From positions 569,462 to 633,461 of the forward strand of contig CAUEEP010000760.1 in NCBI GenBank assembly GCA_958450365.1: a stretch of 64,000 nucleotides of DNA, in the 5' to 3' direction. Source of the stretch: Mesorhabditis belari (taxonomy: Eukaryota; Nematoda; Chromadorea; Rhabditida; Rhabditidae). The notes under the pieces were generated by a model that was not told the DNA's origin, did not search any database, and saw only the letters and a program-made list of their open reading frames with translations. Positions 11,860-22,672 of this stretch are shown one piece after another. Each line of letters begins with the position of its first letter. Within the stretch, counting starts at the first letter, position 1. A program made the position numbers and the translations under genes.

Positions 11860-11930
11860 GTGTTGTGGTGTGATGGTTAGCACAGTTGTCCGCTAAGCGA
11901 AAGGTAGCGAGTTCGAGTCCGAGCGGCGTA
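11860..11930 (+). pseudogene. tRNA-like sequence
   Basis: TGGTGTGATGGTTAGCA resembles the A-box region of Glu/Gln-type tRNAs, and GAGTTCGAGTCC is a near-consensus B box. The anticodon arm is poorly formed. Probably a tRNA pseudogene or a tRNA-derived repeat. Confidence 0.4.
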
Positions 11931-12239
11931 CGAGTTTTTGATTTGCCCTAGTTCGAAAGCTTGTATATGTTGTGTCCGATTTAGATTGAACTTATCGCGG
12001 ACGTCCGATTTAGATTACAGTCTATATCGGACGTCCGATTTAGATTGAACCTAAATCGGACGTCTTATATAGATTGAACAATAATATAAACATGTTTAAT
12101 ATATGTTCTTAAGCGTTTTTTGCAATTTTCTGCGCTTTTCAAAGAAATTTTATTGTCTTTTTCTGAAAAGAAAACCCAACTATGAAACAATTTATTAGCG
12201 TTAACAGAATAGATGCAAAATTACAACATATAATAACAA

Positions 12240-14492
12240 AAAACCAACAACAACAACGAACGAGTTAAAAATTTATATTTATTTTTGCAGCTTAGGCTAT
12301 TGTGACATCTTGAATTGCAGAGTCGGTCATCCTTTTTGCACGAACATCGATCGGATGAGCATTTTCCAGCACATAAGCAATGTTTATGGCCTAATGGAAC
12401 ACGCAAAAAATGAAATAAAGTTATAGTTACTTACTTTGTTTCCCGTGAATAGAAGAATCACCGATGGCGGCACGAAAGGAAGTTGAACATTCCGGCACAT
12501 CAGCATTAACAAGGAAGTCCGTCTCACTTGAAAACTTCTGTGGTAGAGTCCCATTCGCCGTCCCAATCGTGTAAAGCCCATCGATTGCTTTAAAAAAATG
12601 GTTTAAGTGAATTTAATCGAAACAAACCTTCAGTGACAACGCCCAAAAGATTTCGGTGGCCAATTTTTGGTCGATCAACCGGATTAATTGGAATTCTTAC
12701 GTTCTTTCCAACATCCAAAGGTTGAAATCTAATTGTGCACATTAGGTGAAACCGAAAAACGATCATAAAAGAACCTCTCTTTAGACGCTTGTAACATCTT
12801 GTCGGCTTGTTTTATTAGACTTGAACGGGCACTATCTCTTTCTGCAAGTATTTCAGCATCCTGTGCTGCAAAATTGAATCCTTTACCTATTTTTATAGCG
12901 TTAAAAATAAAAAATAAAACAAACCTGAATCATCGCTATTTTCATCTTTGTCGCCAATTTCCGCACTTTTTTTGTAGACTTGCTCCTAAATTTTTAAAAT
13001 ATAGATTAAAATAAACAATAAACAAAACAAACCAAATTTTCGGACGCAAATTCCGGTTGATTCAATTCGTTCCCATTTGAATCATCACTAAGCAAAATAG
13101 TTTGGAATCTATTAGGTAAATAATTTCAAACATACCTTACTTCTCGTTCATCATCATAGTCTTTACCAAACATTGCGGCAAATGGAGTTCTTCTGATTCC
13201 ATGGTGATATCTTCTATTCTTTATGAGTTGAATCATCGGAAGAAATTCAGCCCATTTTGCAGTTTGCCGATCACGTTGATACGTACACAGTATGTTCTAA
13301 AACAAAATTAACAAATTATGTTTGCCTATGTAATAGAAATGAAATAAACTCGCTCCTTTTAACTTACTTCAATATCAGCGTTTGCTCTTTCGACGCTACC
13401 TTGTGATTGTGAGTGCCGAGGTTTTCCATGAACAATCCTGCAGTGTGGCCACATACCAACCAAATCGTCGATACATCTGTTGACAAACTCTCGGCCGTTG
13501 CCTGAGACTTTACCGATTAGCACATTCACGACGAGATTTTTTGATTTTTGTATAAGTTATTTCCCTTCCAGCTCGTTAAAAAACGTTCACATTTTTCTTC
13601 ATTTGACCCCTAACTTAAATAAATCGGTTGTCTGTGAACGTTTTTAGACAAGCTGGAAGGAAAATAACTTACTCAAAAATCAAAAAACTCAACGTGAATA
13701 CGCTAACAAAAAAAGGAAAAAAACCCTGAATGCAATATCTTCGGTGGTCCGAAGATTCCAAACAGCATCCCAAGGTTCTCTACAACTTCTTTTGCGGTTT
13801 TTGTCTTCAAAGGGCGCAGCGTCACGAATTTGGTTAAATGGTCCTAAAATTTATCTTTTATTACAATAAATAACAGAAAAAAAAACCTGGTATACTAGAA
13901 TGAACTTGAAATCACCATCCGGTGTTGATTGGAGATCGATAAGATCCACTTGACAACGCTCGTTTTGTTTTTGCGTTAAGATTGGCCTCACAACGACCGT
14001 TTTCTTTAAATTTCCTCTTTTCAATTCGCATTCTTCACACAATTTGACGTAGAGACTGATGATTTCTCTAAAAATGTAGTTTAAGCCAGTAAGCAGCAAA
14101 TAAAATAATAAAGTTCAAAACCCACTTTGATATACCATAATATCCTCGGAGATTTTGCCACATCAAGTTTATTCCAGCGTGTCCAAGTTTTTTGTGTGTT
14201 TCGTGTAAGAGCTGAAAGACCGCTTCTCGCTTAATCACTCGTTGTTGTGCATCTCTCCGCTGCCATTTTTCTCGCCCACATGATAAAGCTGCGCTCCCTT
14301 TTGTTCAATCACGAGCGCAAATCTTTTCAGCAAGTTGTTTTCGTGGTAGTTTTGAGGTAGTTTTGGTTTCTCGCAGTTTTCACGATGATTGTGGAGCGTT
14401 TCAACCATCAAATTGTAGGTTTCAGCGGTTGGAATTTGTCCTCTTTTCTTCTTTTGTAAAAACACGTCAAATTCTTGGTCAAAAACGTCCTC
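12240..14492 (-). pseudogene. Ginger/KRBA2-like integrase, interrupted
   Basis: Reading 3' to 5' on the plus strand, in order: an N-terminal segment (about 14492-14290), an HHCC zinc-binding region (HKKLGHAG about 14190, then CEEC about 14045), the integrase core (CQVDLIDLQ with the first Asp about 13950; IFGPPK; NGREFVN about 13490; SQGSVERAN with the Glu about 13390), a rear part (IQLIKNRRYHHG, TPFAAMFGK about 13180), a barrel-like VGKNVRIPINPVDR, and a Cys-rich tail (CLCAGKCSSDRCSCKK at about 12320-12370). The usual DNG Asp reads Gly (VSGNGREF), and a palindromic insert splits the core just before it. The N-terminal exon shifts frame near 14280. I therefore call it inactive here. Confidence 0.75.
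13516..13716. repeat. Palindromic MITE nested in the Ginger-like integrase
   Basis: ~95-bp inverted arms (left ATTTTTTGATTTTTGTATAA, right inverse) with GTGAACGTTTTTA near the centre. It separates GPPKI-type sequence from NGREFVN in the integrase core. Confidence 0.75.
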
Positions 14493-14895
14493 CATCTGTA
14501 AAAAAGCAGCATTTAATAGGAAAACAAAAAATTCTCAAAAAAAGACACTAAAATTTCTTTGAAAAGCGCAGAAAATTGCAAAAAACGCTTAAGAACATAT
14601 ATTAAACATGTTTATATTATTGTTCAATCTATATAAGACGTCCGATTTAGACTGTAATTAATAAAAGACCTTTGAAAATGCAGAAAACTACAGAAAACGC
14701 TTAAGAACATATATTAAACATGTTTATATTATTGTTCAATCAATATAAGACGTCCGATTTAGATTCAATCTAAATCGGACGTCCTATATAGACTGTAATC
14801 TAAATCGGACGTCCGCGATAAGTTCAATCTAAATCGGACGTCCGATTTAGATTGAATCTAAATCGGACGGAAATCTAAATCGGACACAACATATA

Positions 14896-15095
14896 TATTA
14901 AGCTGTACAGAAAGTCTTTTCATTCCTTTTCGTCCTTCCTTTTCAAACCAACAAATGCACCAATTAAACTACGGTTTGCTTCATTAGAAAGGCGACCTAT
15001 TTTTCTGCAAAATAACAATAAAACGGGTTTAAAAACAGCCCTAGCCTTAGTGGGCTTATGGTCTGCAGGCCTGCAGGGGCGCAAACGCGCAAAAT
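14896..15095. repeat. Second copy of the ~190-bp dispersed repeat
   Basis: Same orientation and ~85% similar by eye to 11557-11750, so the two copies flank the Ginger-like element. They share CGGTTTGCTTCATTAGAAAG and the GGGCTTATGGTCTGCAGGCC end. 15096-15296 after it is plain AT-rich DNA. Confidence 0.7.
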
Positions 15096-15296
15096 TTCTA
15101 ACTTTTTTGCTTCCAAAAACGTCAGTTTAATTTTCAAAAATAATGTTTTAAACTTTATTTTTTAAAACATTAGTTGATTTTCCTAAAATTTTTCTTTTCA
15201 AAATTTTTTGTTACTTTGAAAATAGCTATATTTTTGTCAATGAAATTTCTTGAAAATTAATAAAAAAAAATTTTTATGCGACTAGGGAAAGTTAGT

Positions 15297-17618
15297 AGCC
15301 GGATCAGTTAGTGGCCAAATCAGTTAGTGGCAGAATCAGTTAGTAGCAGAATCAGTTAGTAGCAGAATCAGTTAGTGGCAGAATCAGTTAGTAGCAGAAT
15401 CAGTTAGTGGCCAAATCAGTTAGTAGCAGAATCAGTTAGTAGCAGAATCAGTTAGTAGCAGAATCAGTTAGTAGCAGAATCAGTTAGTAGCAGAATCAGT
15501 TAGTGGCAGAATCAGTTAGTAGCAGAATCAGTTAGTGGCCAAATCAGTTAGTAGCAGAATCAGTTAGTAGCAGAATCAGTTAGTGGCAGAATCAGTTAGT
15601 AGCAGAATCAGTTAGTGGCCAAATCAGTTAGTAGCAGAATCAGTTAGTAGCAGAATCAGTTAGTGGCAGAATCAGTTAGTGGCCAAATCAGTTAGTAGCA
15701 GAATCAGTTAGTAGCAGAATCAGTTAGTAGCAGAATCAGTTAGTGGCAGAATTAGTAGCAGAATCAGTTAGTAGCAGAATCAGTTAGTGGCAGAATTAGT
15801 TAGTAGCAGAATCAGTTAGTGGCGGAATCAGTTAGTAGCAGAATCAGTTAGTGGCAGAATCAGTTAGTAGCAGAATCAGTTAGTGGCCAAATCGGTTAGT
15901 AGCAGAATCAGTTAGTAGCAGAATCAGTTAGTAGCAGAATCAGTTAGTGGCAGAATCAGTTAGTAGCAGAATCAGTTAGTGGCCAAATCAGTTAGTAGCA
16001 GAATCAGTTAGTAGCAGAATCAGTTAGTGGCAGAATCAGTTAGTAGCAGAATCAGTTAGTGGCCAAATCAGTTAGTAGCAGAATCAGTTAGTAGCAGAAT
16101 CAGTTAGTGGCAGAATCAGTTAGTAGCAGAATCAGTTAGTGGCCAAATCAGTTAGTAGCAGAATCAGTTAGTAGCAGAATCAGTTAGTAGCAGAATCAGT
16201 TAGTAGCAGAATCAGTTAGTGGCAGAATCAGTTAGTAGCAGAATCAGTTAGTAGCAGAATCAGTTAGTGGCAGAATCAGTTAGTAGCAGAATCAGTTAGT
16301 AGCAGAATCAGTTAGTAGCAGAATCAGTTAGTGGCAGAATCAGTTAGTAGCAGAATCAGTTAGTGGCGGAATCAGTTAGTAGCAGAATCAGTTAGTGGCC
16401 AAATCAGTTAGTAGCAGAATCAGTTAGTAGCAGAATTAGTTAGTAGCAGAATCAGTTAGTAGCAGAATCAGTTAGTAGCAGAATCAGTTCGTGGCAGAAT
16501 CAGTTAGTAGCAGAATCAGTTAGTGGCCAAATCAGTTAGTAGCAGAATCAGTTAGTGGCAGAATCAGTTAGTGGCAGAATCAGTTAGTAGCAGAATCAGT
16601 TAGTGGCCAAATCAGTTAGTAGCAGAATCAGTTAGTAGCAGAATCAGTTAGTGGCAGAATCAGTTAGTGGCCAAATCAGTTAGTAGCAGAATCAGTTAGT
16701 AGCAGAATCAGTTAGTAGCAGAATCAGTTAGTGGCAGAATCAGTTAGTAGCAGAATCAGTTAGTGGCCAAATCAGTTAGTAGCAGAATCAGTTAGTAGCA
16801 GAATCAGTTAGTGGCAGAATCAGTTAGTGGCCAAATCAGTTAGTAGCAGAATCAGTTAGTAGCAGAATCAGTTAGTGGCAGAATCAGTTAGTGGCAGAAT
16901 CAGTTAGTAGCAGAATCAGTTAGTGGCCAAATCAGTTAGTAGCAGAATCAGTTAGTAGCAGAATCAGTTAGTAGCAGAATCAGTTAGTGGCAGAATCAGT
17001 TAGTAGCAGAATCAGTTAGTAGCAGAATCAGTTAGTAGCAGAATCAGTTAGTAGCAGAATCAGTTAGTAGCAGAATCAGTTAGTAGCAGAATCAGTTAGT
17101 GGCAGAATCAGTTAGTAGCAGAATCAGTTAGTGGCCAAATCAGTTAGTAGCAGAATCAGTTAGTAGCAGAATCAGTTAGTGGCAGAATCAGTTAGTAGCA
17201 GAATCAGTTAGTGGCCAAATCAGTTAGTAGCAGAATCAGTTAGTGGCAGAATCAGTTAGTAGCAGAATCAGTTAGTGGCGGAATCAGTTAGTAGCAGAAT
17301 CAGTTAGTGGCAGAATCAGTTAGTAGCAGAATCAGTTAGTGGCCAAATCGGTTAGTAGCAGAATCAGTTAGTAGCAGAATCAGTTAGTAGCAGAATCAGT
17401 TAGTAGCAGAATCAGTTAGTAGCAGAATCAGTTAGTAGCAGAATCAGTTAGTGGCAGAATCAGTTAGTAGCAGAATCAGTTAGTGGCGGAATCAGTTAGT
17501 AGCAGAATCAGTTAGTGGCAGAATCAGTTAGTAGTAGAATCAGTTAGTAGCAGAATGAGTTAGAAGAAGAAGCAGTTAGTGACCGAATCAGTTAGTGACC
17601 GAATCAGTTAATGGCTTA
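15297..17618. repeat. 16-bp satellite with higher-order structure, ~2.3 kb
   Basis: About 143 units of CAGTTAGTAGCAGAAT with two main variants, GTGGCAGAAT and GTGGCCAAAT. The variants are not random: blocks of the order ccA-A-A-B-A recur. A longer block with the rare GTGGCGGAAT and AAATCGGTTAG units appears at both ~15821-15895 and ~17275-17350. Units decay at the right end (AGAAGAAGAAGCAG, GTGACCG). Confidence 0.95.
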
Positions 17619-17861
17619 ACTAAGCCATAAATCTGACGTGTGTCTCATCAAAGTTCTATTTGATATCTAAAGAAAATAGAAATAGAAAATGTGAAAAAAT
17701 AACTAAAATAATCAAGGAAAAATTTCTAATCAAAAATGTGAATTGATGAAATGAGATCCTTAAAGCACCTGTCCAGAATGGAGCTTACAACTTTCAAAAA
17801 GTTACAAAGATTTGCCAGTGATTTCTTGCCAGTCAATTGATCGTTTTGTTTTTTTTACAAA
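17619..17861. other. 5' flank of the Sre-like gene
   Basis: AT-rich spacer between the satellite and the first chemoreceptor exon; nothing recognisable. Confidence 0.5.
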
Positions 17862-20800
17862 ATGAGCATTCAACTGTTGATGTTCATCAATATGTCAATA
17901 GCCTATAATGATGGAATTGAGCGGGTGATTTGGTGGAGCTACGGTATCGAGATCCTGTTGTTGTCGCTTATGTTTATCATTGCCCCAATCTCGCTATATA
18001 TCTTTTCGACTATTTCGGTAATTGTTTTCAATTAGAATTCCAGGCCACCATTTCAGCTTTGTTTTTTTTCAACCTGTCTGTCTTTGTCAACCAAAACTCA
18101 CAACCAATTTTGAACAGATTAGGACTTTTAGGCTCCAAAAGCAAAGACTGAAAACAGTTATAATTAACTTTTTTTATGATAACCATATCACATTTACATA
18201 TTTTCTAGCATTGAAATTAAAACATTGAGATAATAACATTAAAAAATTACAACAGAAAACAGATGAGTCTGGTTGGGCACACTGAAAGACCTCCTACTAA
18301 AGACCGAAATATTTACTAGATCTGTTCCTCGGGTCGGGCCTGCCCCGAAATTGACCCGATATTACCTGATCCGAAAAACTCAAATTCCGGACCGATCCGA
18401 CCCGAAACAGGTCTAATATTTACTAATCAGTTAACATATAAACGACCGCGTAACTCAATGCTGAGTCACGCTTGGCTATCCCTTCGAAGCACGGGATTCA
18501 ATGCTGAGTCACGCTTGGCTATCCCTTCGAAGCACGGGATTCAATGCTGAGTCACGCTTGGCTATCCCTTCGAAGCACGGGATTCAATGCTGAGTCACGC
18601 TTGGCTATCCCTTCGAAGCACGGGATTCAATGCTGGGTCACGTTGGTTCGACTCCCCCGGGGCGAGAAAGTTTTGCAAAATTTTTTTCTAATAGCTCCAG
18701 ATACTTTAATAGAGTAGCTACAAATATCAAATGTTAGAACTTAAAGAATTTTTGAAAAATGAGTGTTTTTGAATTTTCTAACAAAAGCGTTTTGTAAAGT
18801 GCGTTCTTTTCGTGTGGCTCGTAGGAAAAAACGGCGTTTGTACGCTCATGGGATCGAGACTTGGGTAGTTAAAACCGGCTTCAAAAAATCGCGTTTTTTC
18901 TAAGGTAATGAATAATTTTTGAAGGCTCAAAACAATTCTAAAGGAAATTCTGAACAGAGAACGTATTTATCGAGAAGTTAACCATTAGAAATTAGCTTAT
19001 CGTTCGTTACCGATGCCGATCGTTACCGAGAATCGTTACCGATGCCAAGCTGGAAAGGAAATTTGTTGATTTTTCTTGAAAAGTTGATTATTATTAGTTT
19101 ACAAGCTTGATTATTATTGGTTTACAAGCTTGCCAAGCCGATTCCAAGAAAGAAAACCCGGAAAACCTTGTTTTGTGCTTGAAAATAAACTATGATTGGC
19201 CTAAATTTAAGGCCGGATTCGGATTCTAAAGTCTTTTAAGCCCTGGGATTTGTTTGTTTCTGGTGCAAAGTGCAAATTTCTGGGATTTGTTTGTTTATTT
19301 TGACCCCTGGTCAAAATTGGTTACTTCAGAAAGATGCGCGGTTAGAGAGAGTTAAGGAACCAAACTTAGAGAGATAAGGAATCAAATTGGGAGAGTTAAG
19401 AAACCAAATTTGAAGAGATAATGAACCAAACTTAGAGAAACAAGGGTTGCGTCCGTTTCCTTCCTATTTGCGTTGCTATTTTGCAATTATTCGCGTCGCA
19501 TTTTTCGCCCTTTTGCTCCCTTCCCGAAATTGTTTTTTTGGTCTGGGGGCTTTTGCCTTCCCTCTTGGGGGACTTTTTTGTTTCATTTTTGATGCGCATG
19601 CTGTTTTTGTAATAGGTATTGTTGCATTTCGGTTCTGTACTAATAAACAGTAACGTTATAAATTCACTTTACTTTATGCTACCCTTCAGCTTTTAAATCC
19701 TGTTTAGATAACTGGTTTAACATTGTAGAGAGACTGTTTTACTAACATTTGTGTCACCATCGACGTAGTATCAATCCAATCCGTACTCTTCTCGTTGGAT
19801 ACTACGTGCTCTTGTTACGTTATAAGTTATAAGCGCTTTTGGGGAAACCTTTTTTAACCTTTTGTGCTATTCGGCCATTCTTAAGCAGAATCATCCTCGT
19901 TGATAAGGTTAAAGCGGGTCGCACCCCAAACTCAAGGAACCAAATTTAGAGAAATAAGGAACCAAATTTAGAGAGATAAGGAACCAAATTGGGAGAGTTA
20001 ACGAACCAAATTTGAAGAGAAAAAAATTAAACGCTAAATCAAATGTTTTTTTAGGTCTTCCACAAGAACCTTGTCTTGATCACCGGTAAGGCTCTTCCTC
20101 ACTTCTATATCTATGCAATCTCTCGTCTAACGATGATTTTCTATGAAAGTCAGCCAACACTTCAGTGCCCTGTTCTTCAAAAAAGTTGACTATGTTAAAG
20201 TAGAAAAAGCTTCAACCTGCTTACAGCTTTTGAAATTTGCCCAAAAGCACTACTGATAGCCTCGTTTTTCCGCAGCTATTCACTGATCGCTTTTAATGGT
20301 AAAGAAAGGTTTAATTAAAAATGAGATTTGATTAATTTGAATTAATTTGAATTAGTTTGAATTAATTTGAATTAGTTTGAATTAGTTTGAATTAATTTGA
20401 ATTAGTTTGAATTAATTTGAATAAAACAACTGAACTAAGTTATCAAAAAGAGTTGTAGCCGGTTTCATTGGTGTGCTGGTTGAGCGATCGATGGCCACTG
20501 TATACTTTGCCACCTATGAATTCAATCACCGCCGCTCCGTGCTTCTCTGGTTCATTTTTATTGGAATTCCCCTATCATTTATCCTCAATTCGTGCTATTT
20601 TTTCGGTATACGCACACTTTTTGTCATTCTTGCAATTTTTTGCAATTTCAGCCATCTCCTTTTTCACGCAAGACTTCATGGGCTGGCTTGAGATGAGCGT
20701 TTCTTTCAGTTGTGGAGTGGTAAGAGAAGACTTCAGTCTACAGACTTGACTTGATCACCTACATCACCTACATCACTTGATCACCTCATAGACTTGATCA

Positions 20801-22329
20801 CCTCATAGACTTGATCACCTACATCACTTGATCACCCACATCCCCTACATCACTTGATCACCTCATAGACTTGATCACCTCATAGACTTGATCACCTACA
20901 TCACCTACATCACTTGATCACCTCATAGACTTGATCACCTCATAGACTTGATCACCTCATAGACTTGATCACCTCATAGACTTGATCACCTACATCACTT
21001 GATCACCCACATCCCCTACATCACTTGATCACCTCATAGACTTGATCACCTACATCACCTACATCACGTTTGATCACCTCATAGACTTGATCACCTACAA
21101 ATCTGTGAGACTCATATGGTTGTTTAGTTGGTCCAGTAAGACCTGCCTAGTTCGGAGGGTTCGCCTGTCCTCAGGCGAGCTCCTCTTTACCAAAACAGAT
21201 CCCCCAACAGGAATGACCCAAGGCACCTGATTGATTCAATCGAGCTTCAATCGATTCAATTAAAGGGAGGGGCGTAACAATAGTGGTCTATTCTCACTAT
21301 TCTCACTATTTTCGAGAAAATTCATTTATTTCGTGTTTATTTGTTAGATTTATCGCTAGAAATGATAAAAATGAATTGGCAAAATCAATTTGTCCTTGAA
21401 GTTTTACGAGTTTTAGTTTGCAAATTTTTTGCAGGGAACTTATTTCTTATCAAACGCCAATGCGAATCGGATAAAGGAACTTCATTTGAATGGATATACA
21501 CTGAATAAAAGATATCAGCTGACTGTCAATGTGAAAGCAATAAAGGTGAGAAATATTCGTTCCTAGGAGTAAACGGATATGGACTAGAATTTGGGTTAAG
21601 TTAAAGAGAGTGGATCCTTTTGATATCCCGCCATCTCTAACAGCCCCGACAACCCAACTCAACTCCTCCAACGTATTAGAGGGGAGTTGTGAAATTAGAG
21701 AGCTGTGAAATGACCGACCTGGGCTGCAGTTGCATAGACCCGGAAGTTATGTATCTTTATTTACAGTAGTACGATAAGACGAACAGATTACAAATGAGTG
21801 AAAGGGGCAGGGGGACTCCAAGTCTTGGCATGAGGCACTGAGGCAGTCTTGGCACTCCAAGTGAGAGCCTTGTCCTCTTAGTCCTCCTAGGCAATCCCAA
21901 GGACCGTCCCTTCTCGGCGATGATCGTTTTTCATTTGTCTCGAATTGAGTTTTTGGTTTTTATGGTAGTGTTTTTGAAATGTTAAAACCCTAAAACGAGA
22001 AAGCCTTCTCGTTTTAGGCTTAGGCTTTTTTTAGATCCAAATTTATTAATCAGGTGATCATCCTCTACATTCTCCACACTGCATTCAACAACATTCTGTT
22101 TTCTATTTTGCACCTACTGCACACATCCACTTCTTCTTCGTTTATTCGCAACATTCTGGGAATTGTGATCAATGTGCAATTGGCATTGTAAGCTAAAGAT
22201 AAAATTTAAAGATCAACTTTCGAGTTTAGTCAACTTTTTATCTTCAGCTTTATTGGGCTCGTCTGGAACCGACAAATATTTGAGCTTTCGAAGAAAAAAT
22301 TTCTGGAAAAATTTTATGGAATGATGTAG
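17862..22329 (+). CDS. Sre-like serpentine chemoreceptor, possibly broken in the 5' half
   Basis: Predicted seven-TM chemosensory receptor of the nematode Sre type. A likely first exon (17862-18017) encodes an N-terminus and TM1 (IEILLLSLMFIIAP). The 3' half splices cleanly: 20459-20605 (ERSMATVYFATYEFNHRR, the Sre-like ER..AT....YE motif, then TM4), 20652-20719, 21435-21545 (LNKRYQLTVNVK, matching the Sre 'RYQLSEN' region), 22054-22187 (VIILYILHTAF), 22248-22329 (FIGLVWNRQ to stop). Phases join throughout this half. A short exon with FFFNL may follow a 39-nt intron at 18018-18056, but it needs a one-base shift in a T run, and I find no clear TM2 exon between 18100 and 20459. That gap holds a 43-bp array, an LGIC-A fragment and other repeats. 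Could be a recent pseudogene. Confidence 0.6.
18456..18640. repeat. 43-bp tandem repeat, ~4 copies
   Basis: Near-identical units beginning CAATGCTGAGTCACGCTTGG and ending GAAGCACGGGATT. The last copy is modified and runs into GGTTCGACTCCCCC. Located between the 5' and 3' parts of the Sre-like gene. Confidence 0.9.
19036..19170. repeat. Displaced copy of LGIC-A TM1-TM2 intron sequence
   Basis: GATGCCAAGCTGGAAAGGAA, TTTTTCTTGAAAAGTTGATT and CCGATTCCAAGAAAGAAAAC repeat LGIC-A positions 7391-7490 almost word for word, including the first bases of the TM2 exon. The TTGATTATTATT-GTTTACAAG piece is repeated in tandem here. Confidence 0.85.
19330..20030. repeat. Degenerate ~25-bp repeat split by a ~480-bp insert
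   Basis: GAGAGTTAAGGAACCAAA / AGAGATAAGGAACCAAATT units at 19345-19445 resume at about 19933-20022. The stretch between (about 19446-19930) is unlike its surroundings. It contains an imperfect hairpin, ACGTAGTATC..GATACTACGT, near 19770-19807. I see no gene in it. Confidence 0.6.
20331..20422. repeat. 10-bp AT-rich repeat (ATTAGTTTGA/ATTAATTTGA)
   Basis: Nine or so units alternate between AATTAATTTG and AATTAGTTTG, immediately 5' of the Sre-like TM3 exon. Confidence 0.9.
20746..21100. repeat. Minisatellite CTTGATCACCT(CATAGA/ACATCA)
   Basis: Two interleaved words, ACTTGATCACCTCATAG and ACTTGATCACCTACATC, repeat for ~350 bp inside a Sre-like intron. Confidence 0.9.
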
Positions 22330-22378
22330 ATTTGATTGAGTTTACACCAAAGTACAATTGAGTTTTAGAATTTTCCGT

Positions 22379-22449
22379 CGAGACGCGCATCAAAATGCTT
22401 CCACTTCTCGATATGCTAGTGAACGGGTTGTTGATTGTAATGGCAAGGT
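22379..22449 (+). pseudogene. Orphan Sre-like exon fragment
   Basis: After an AG, the frame SVETRIKMLPLLDMLVNGLL resembles the loop-TM6 join of Sre receptors (compare the 'SENIR..KML' region) and ends at a possible donor, AAG|GTTTAT. It lies 50 bp past the Sre-like stop codon, so it may be a remnant of a second tandem copy. Confidence 0.35.
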
Positions 22450-22491
22450 TTATCAGTTTTTTATTTAACATTTAACACATTCGCGACGGCT

Positions 22492-22672
22492 TTCTGTCGG
22501 TCCGTCCGTCTGTCTGTCCGTCTGTCTGTCTGTCTGTCCGTCTGTATGTCCGTCTGTCTCTCCGTCTGTCTGTCCGTCCGTCTGCCTGTCCGTCTGCCTG
22601 CCCGCCTGTCTGCCTGCCTGCCCGTCTGTCTGTTCGTGTGTCTGTCCGCCTGCCTGTCTGTCTATCTGTCCA
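22492..22672. repeat. TCTG/TCCG tetranucleotide repeat
   Basis: (CTGTCTGTCCG)-type array; complementary arrays lie at 23254-23356 and 29270-29462. Confidence 0.9.

Larger units (their letters stand above)
11968..14891 (-). mobile_element. Ginger-like DNA transposon (gypsy-type integrase, TATA target duplication)
   Basis: A 2.9-kb element with inverted ends starting TGTTGTGTCCGATTTAGATT and flanked on both sides by TATA. Long subterminal inverted repeats of ~200-330 bp contain many copies of the palindrome AAATCGGACGTCCGATTT. Inside is a multi-exon minus-strand integrase gene. Terminal TGT, long TIRs, a 4-bp duplication and a retroviral-type integrase without gag, protease or RT fit the known Ginger class. 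A smaller palindromic element is nested at 13516-13716. Confidence 0.8.

Noticed and set aside
15297..17618. CRISPR array
   Set aside because: Units are contiguous 16-mers with no unique spacers, and the context is a eukaryotic genome.
18640..18665. GGTTCGACTCCCCC as a tRNA B box
   Set aside because: No matching A box or T stem; it is the decayed end of the 43-bp repeat.
20090..20330. Possible exon between the repeats and the Sre-like TM3 exon
   Set aside because: No hydrophobic stretch in phase with 20459 and no good splice borders.
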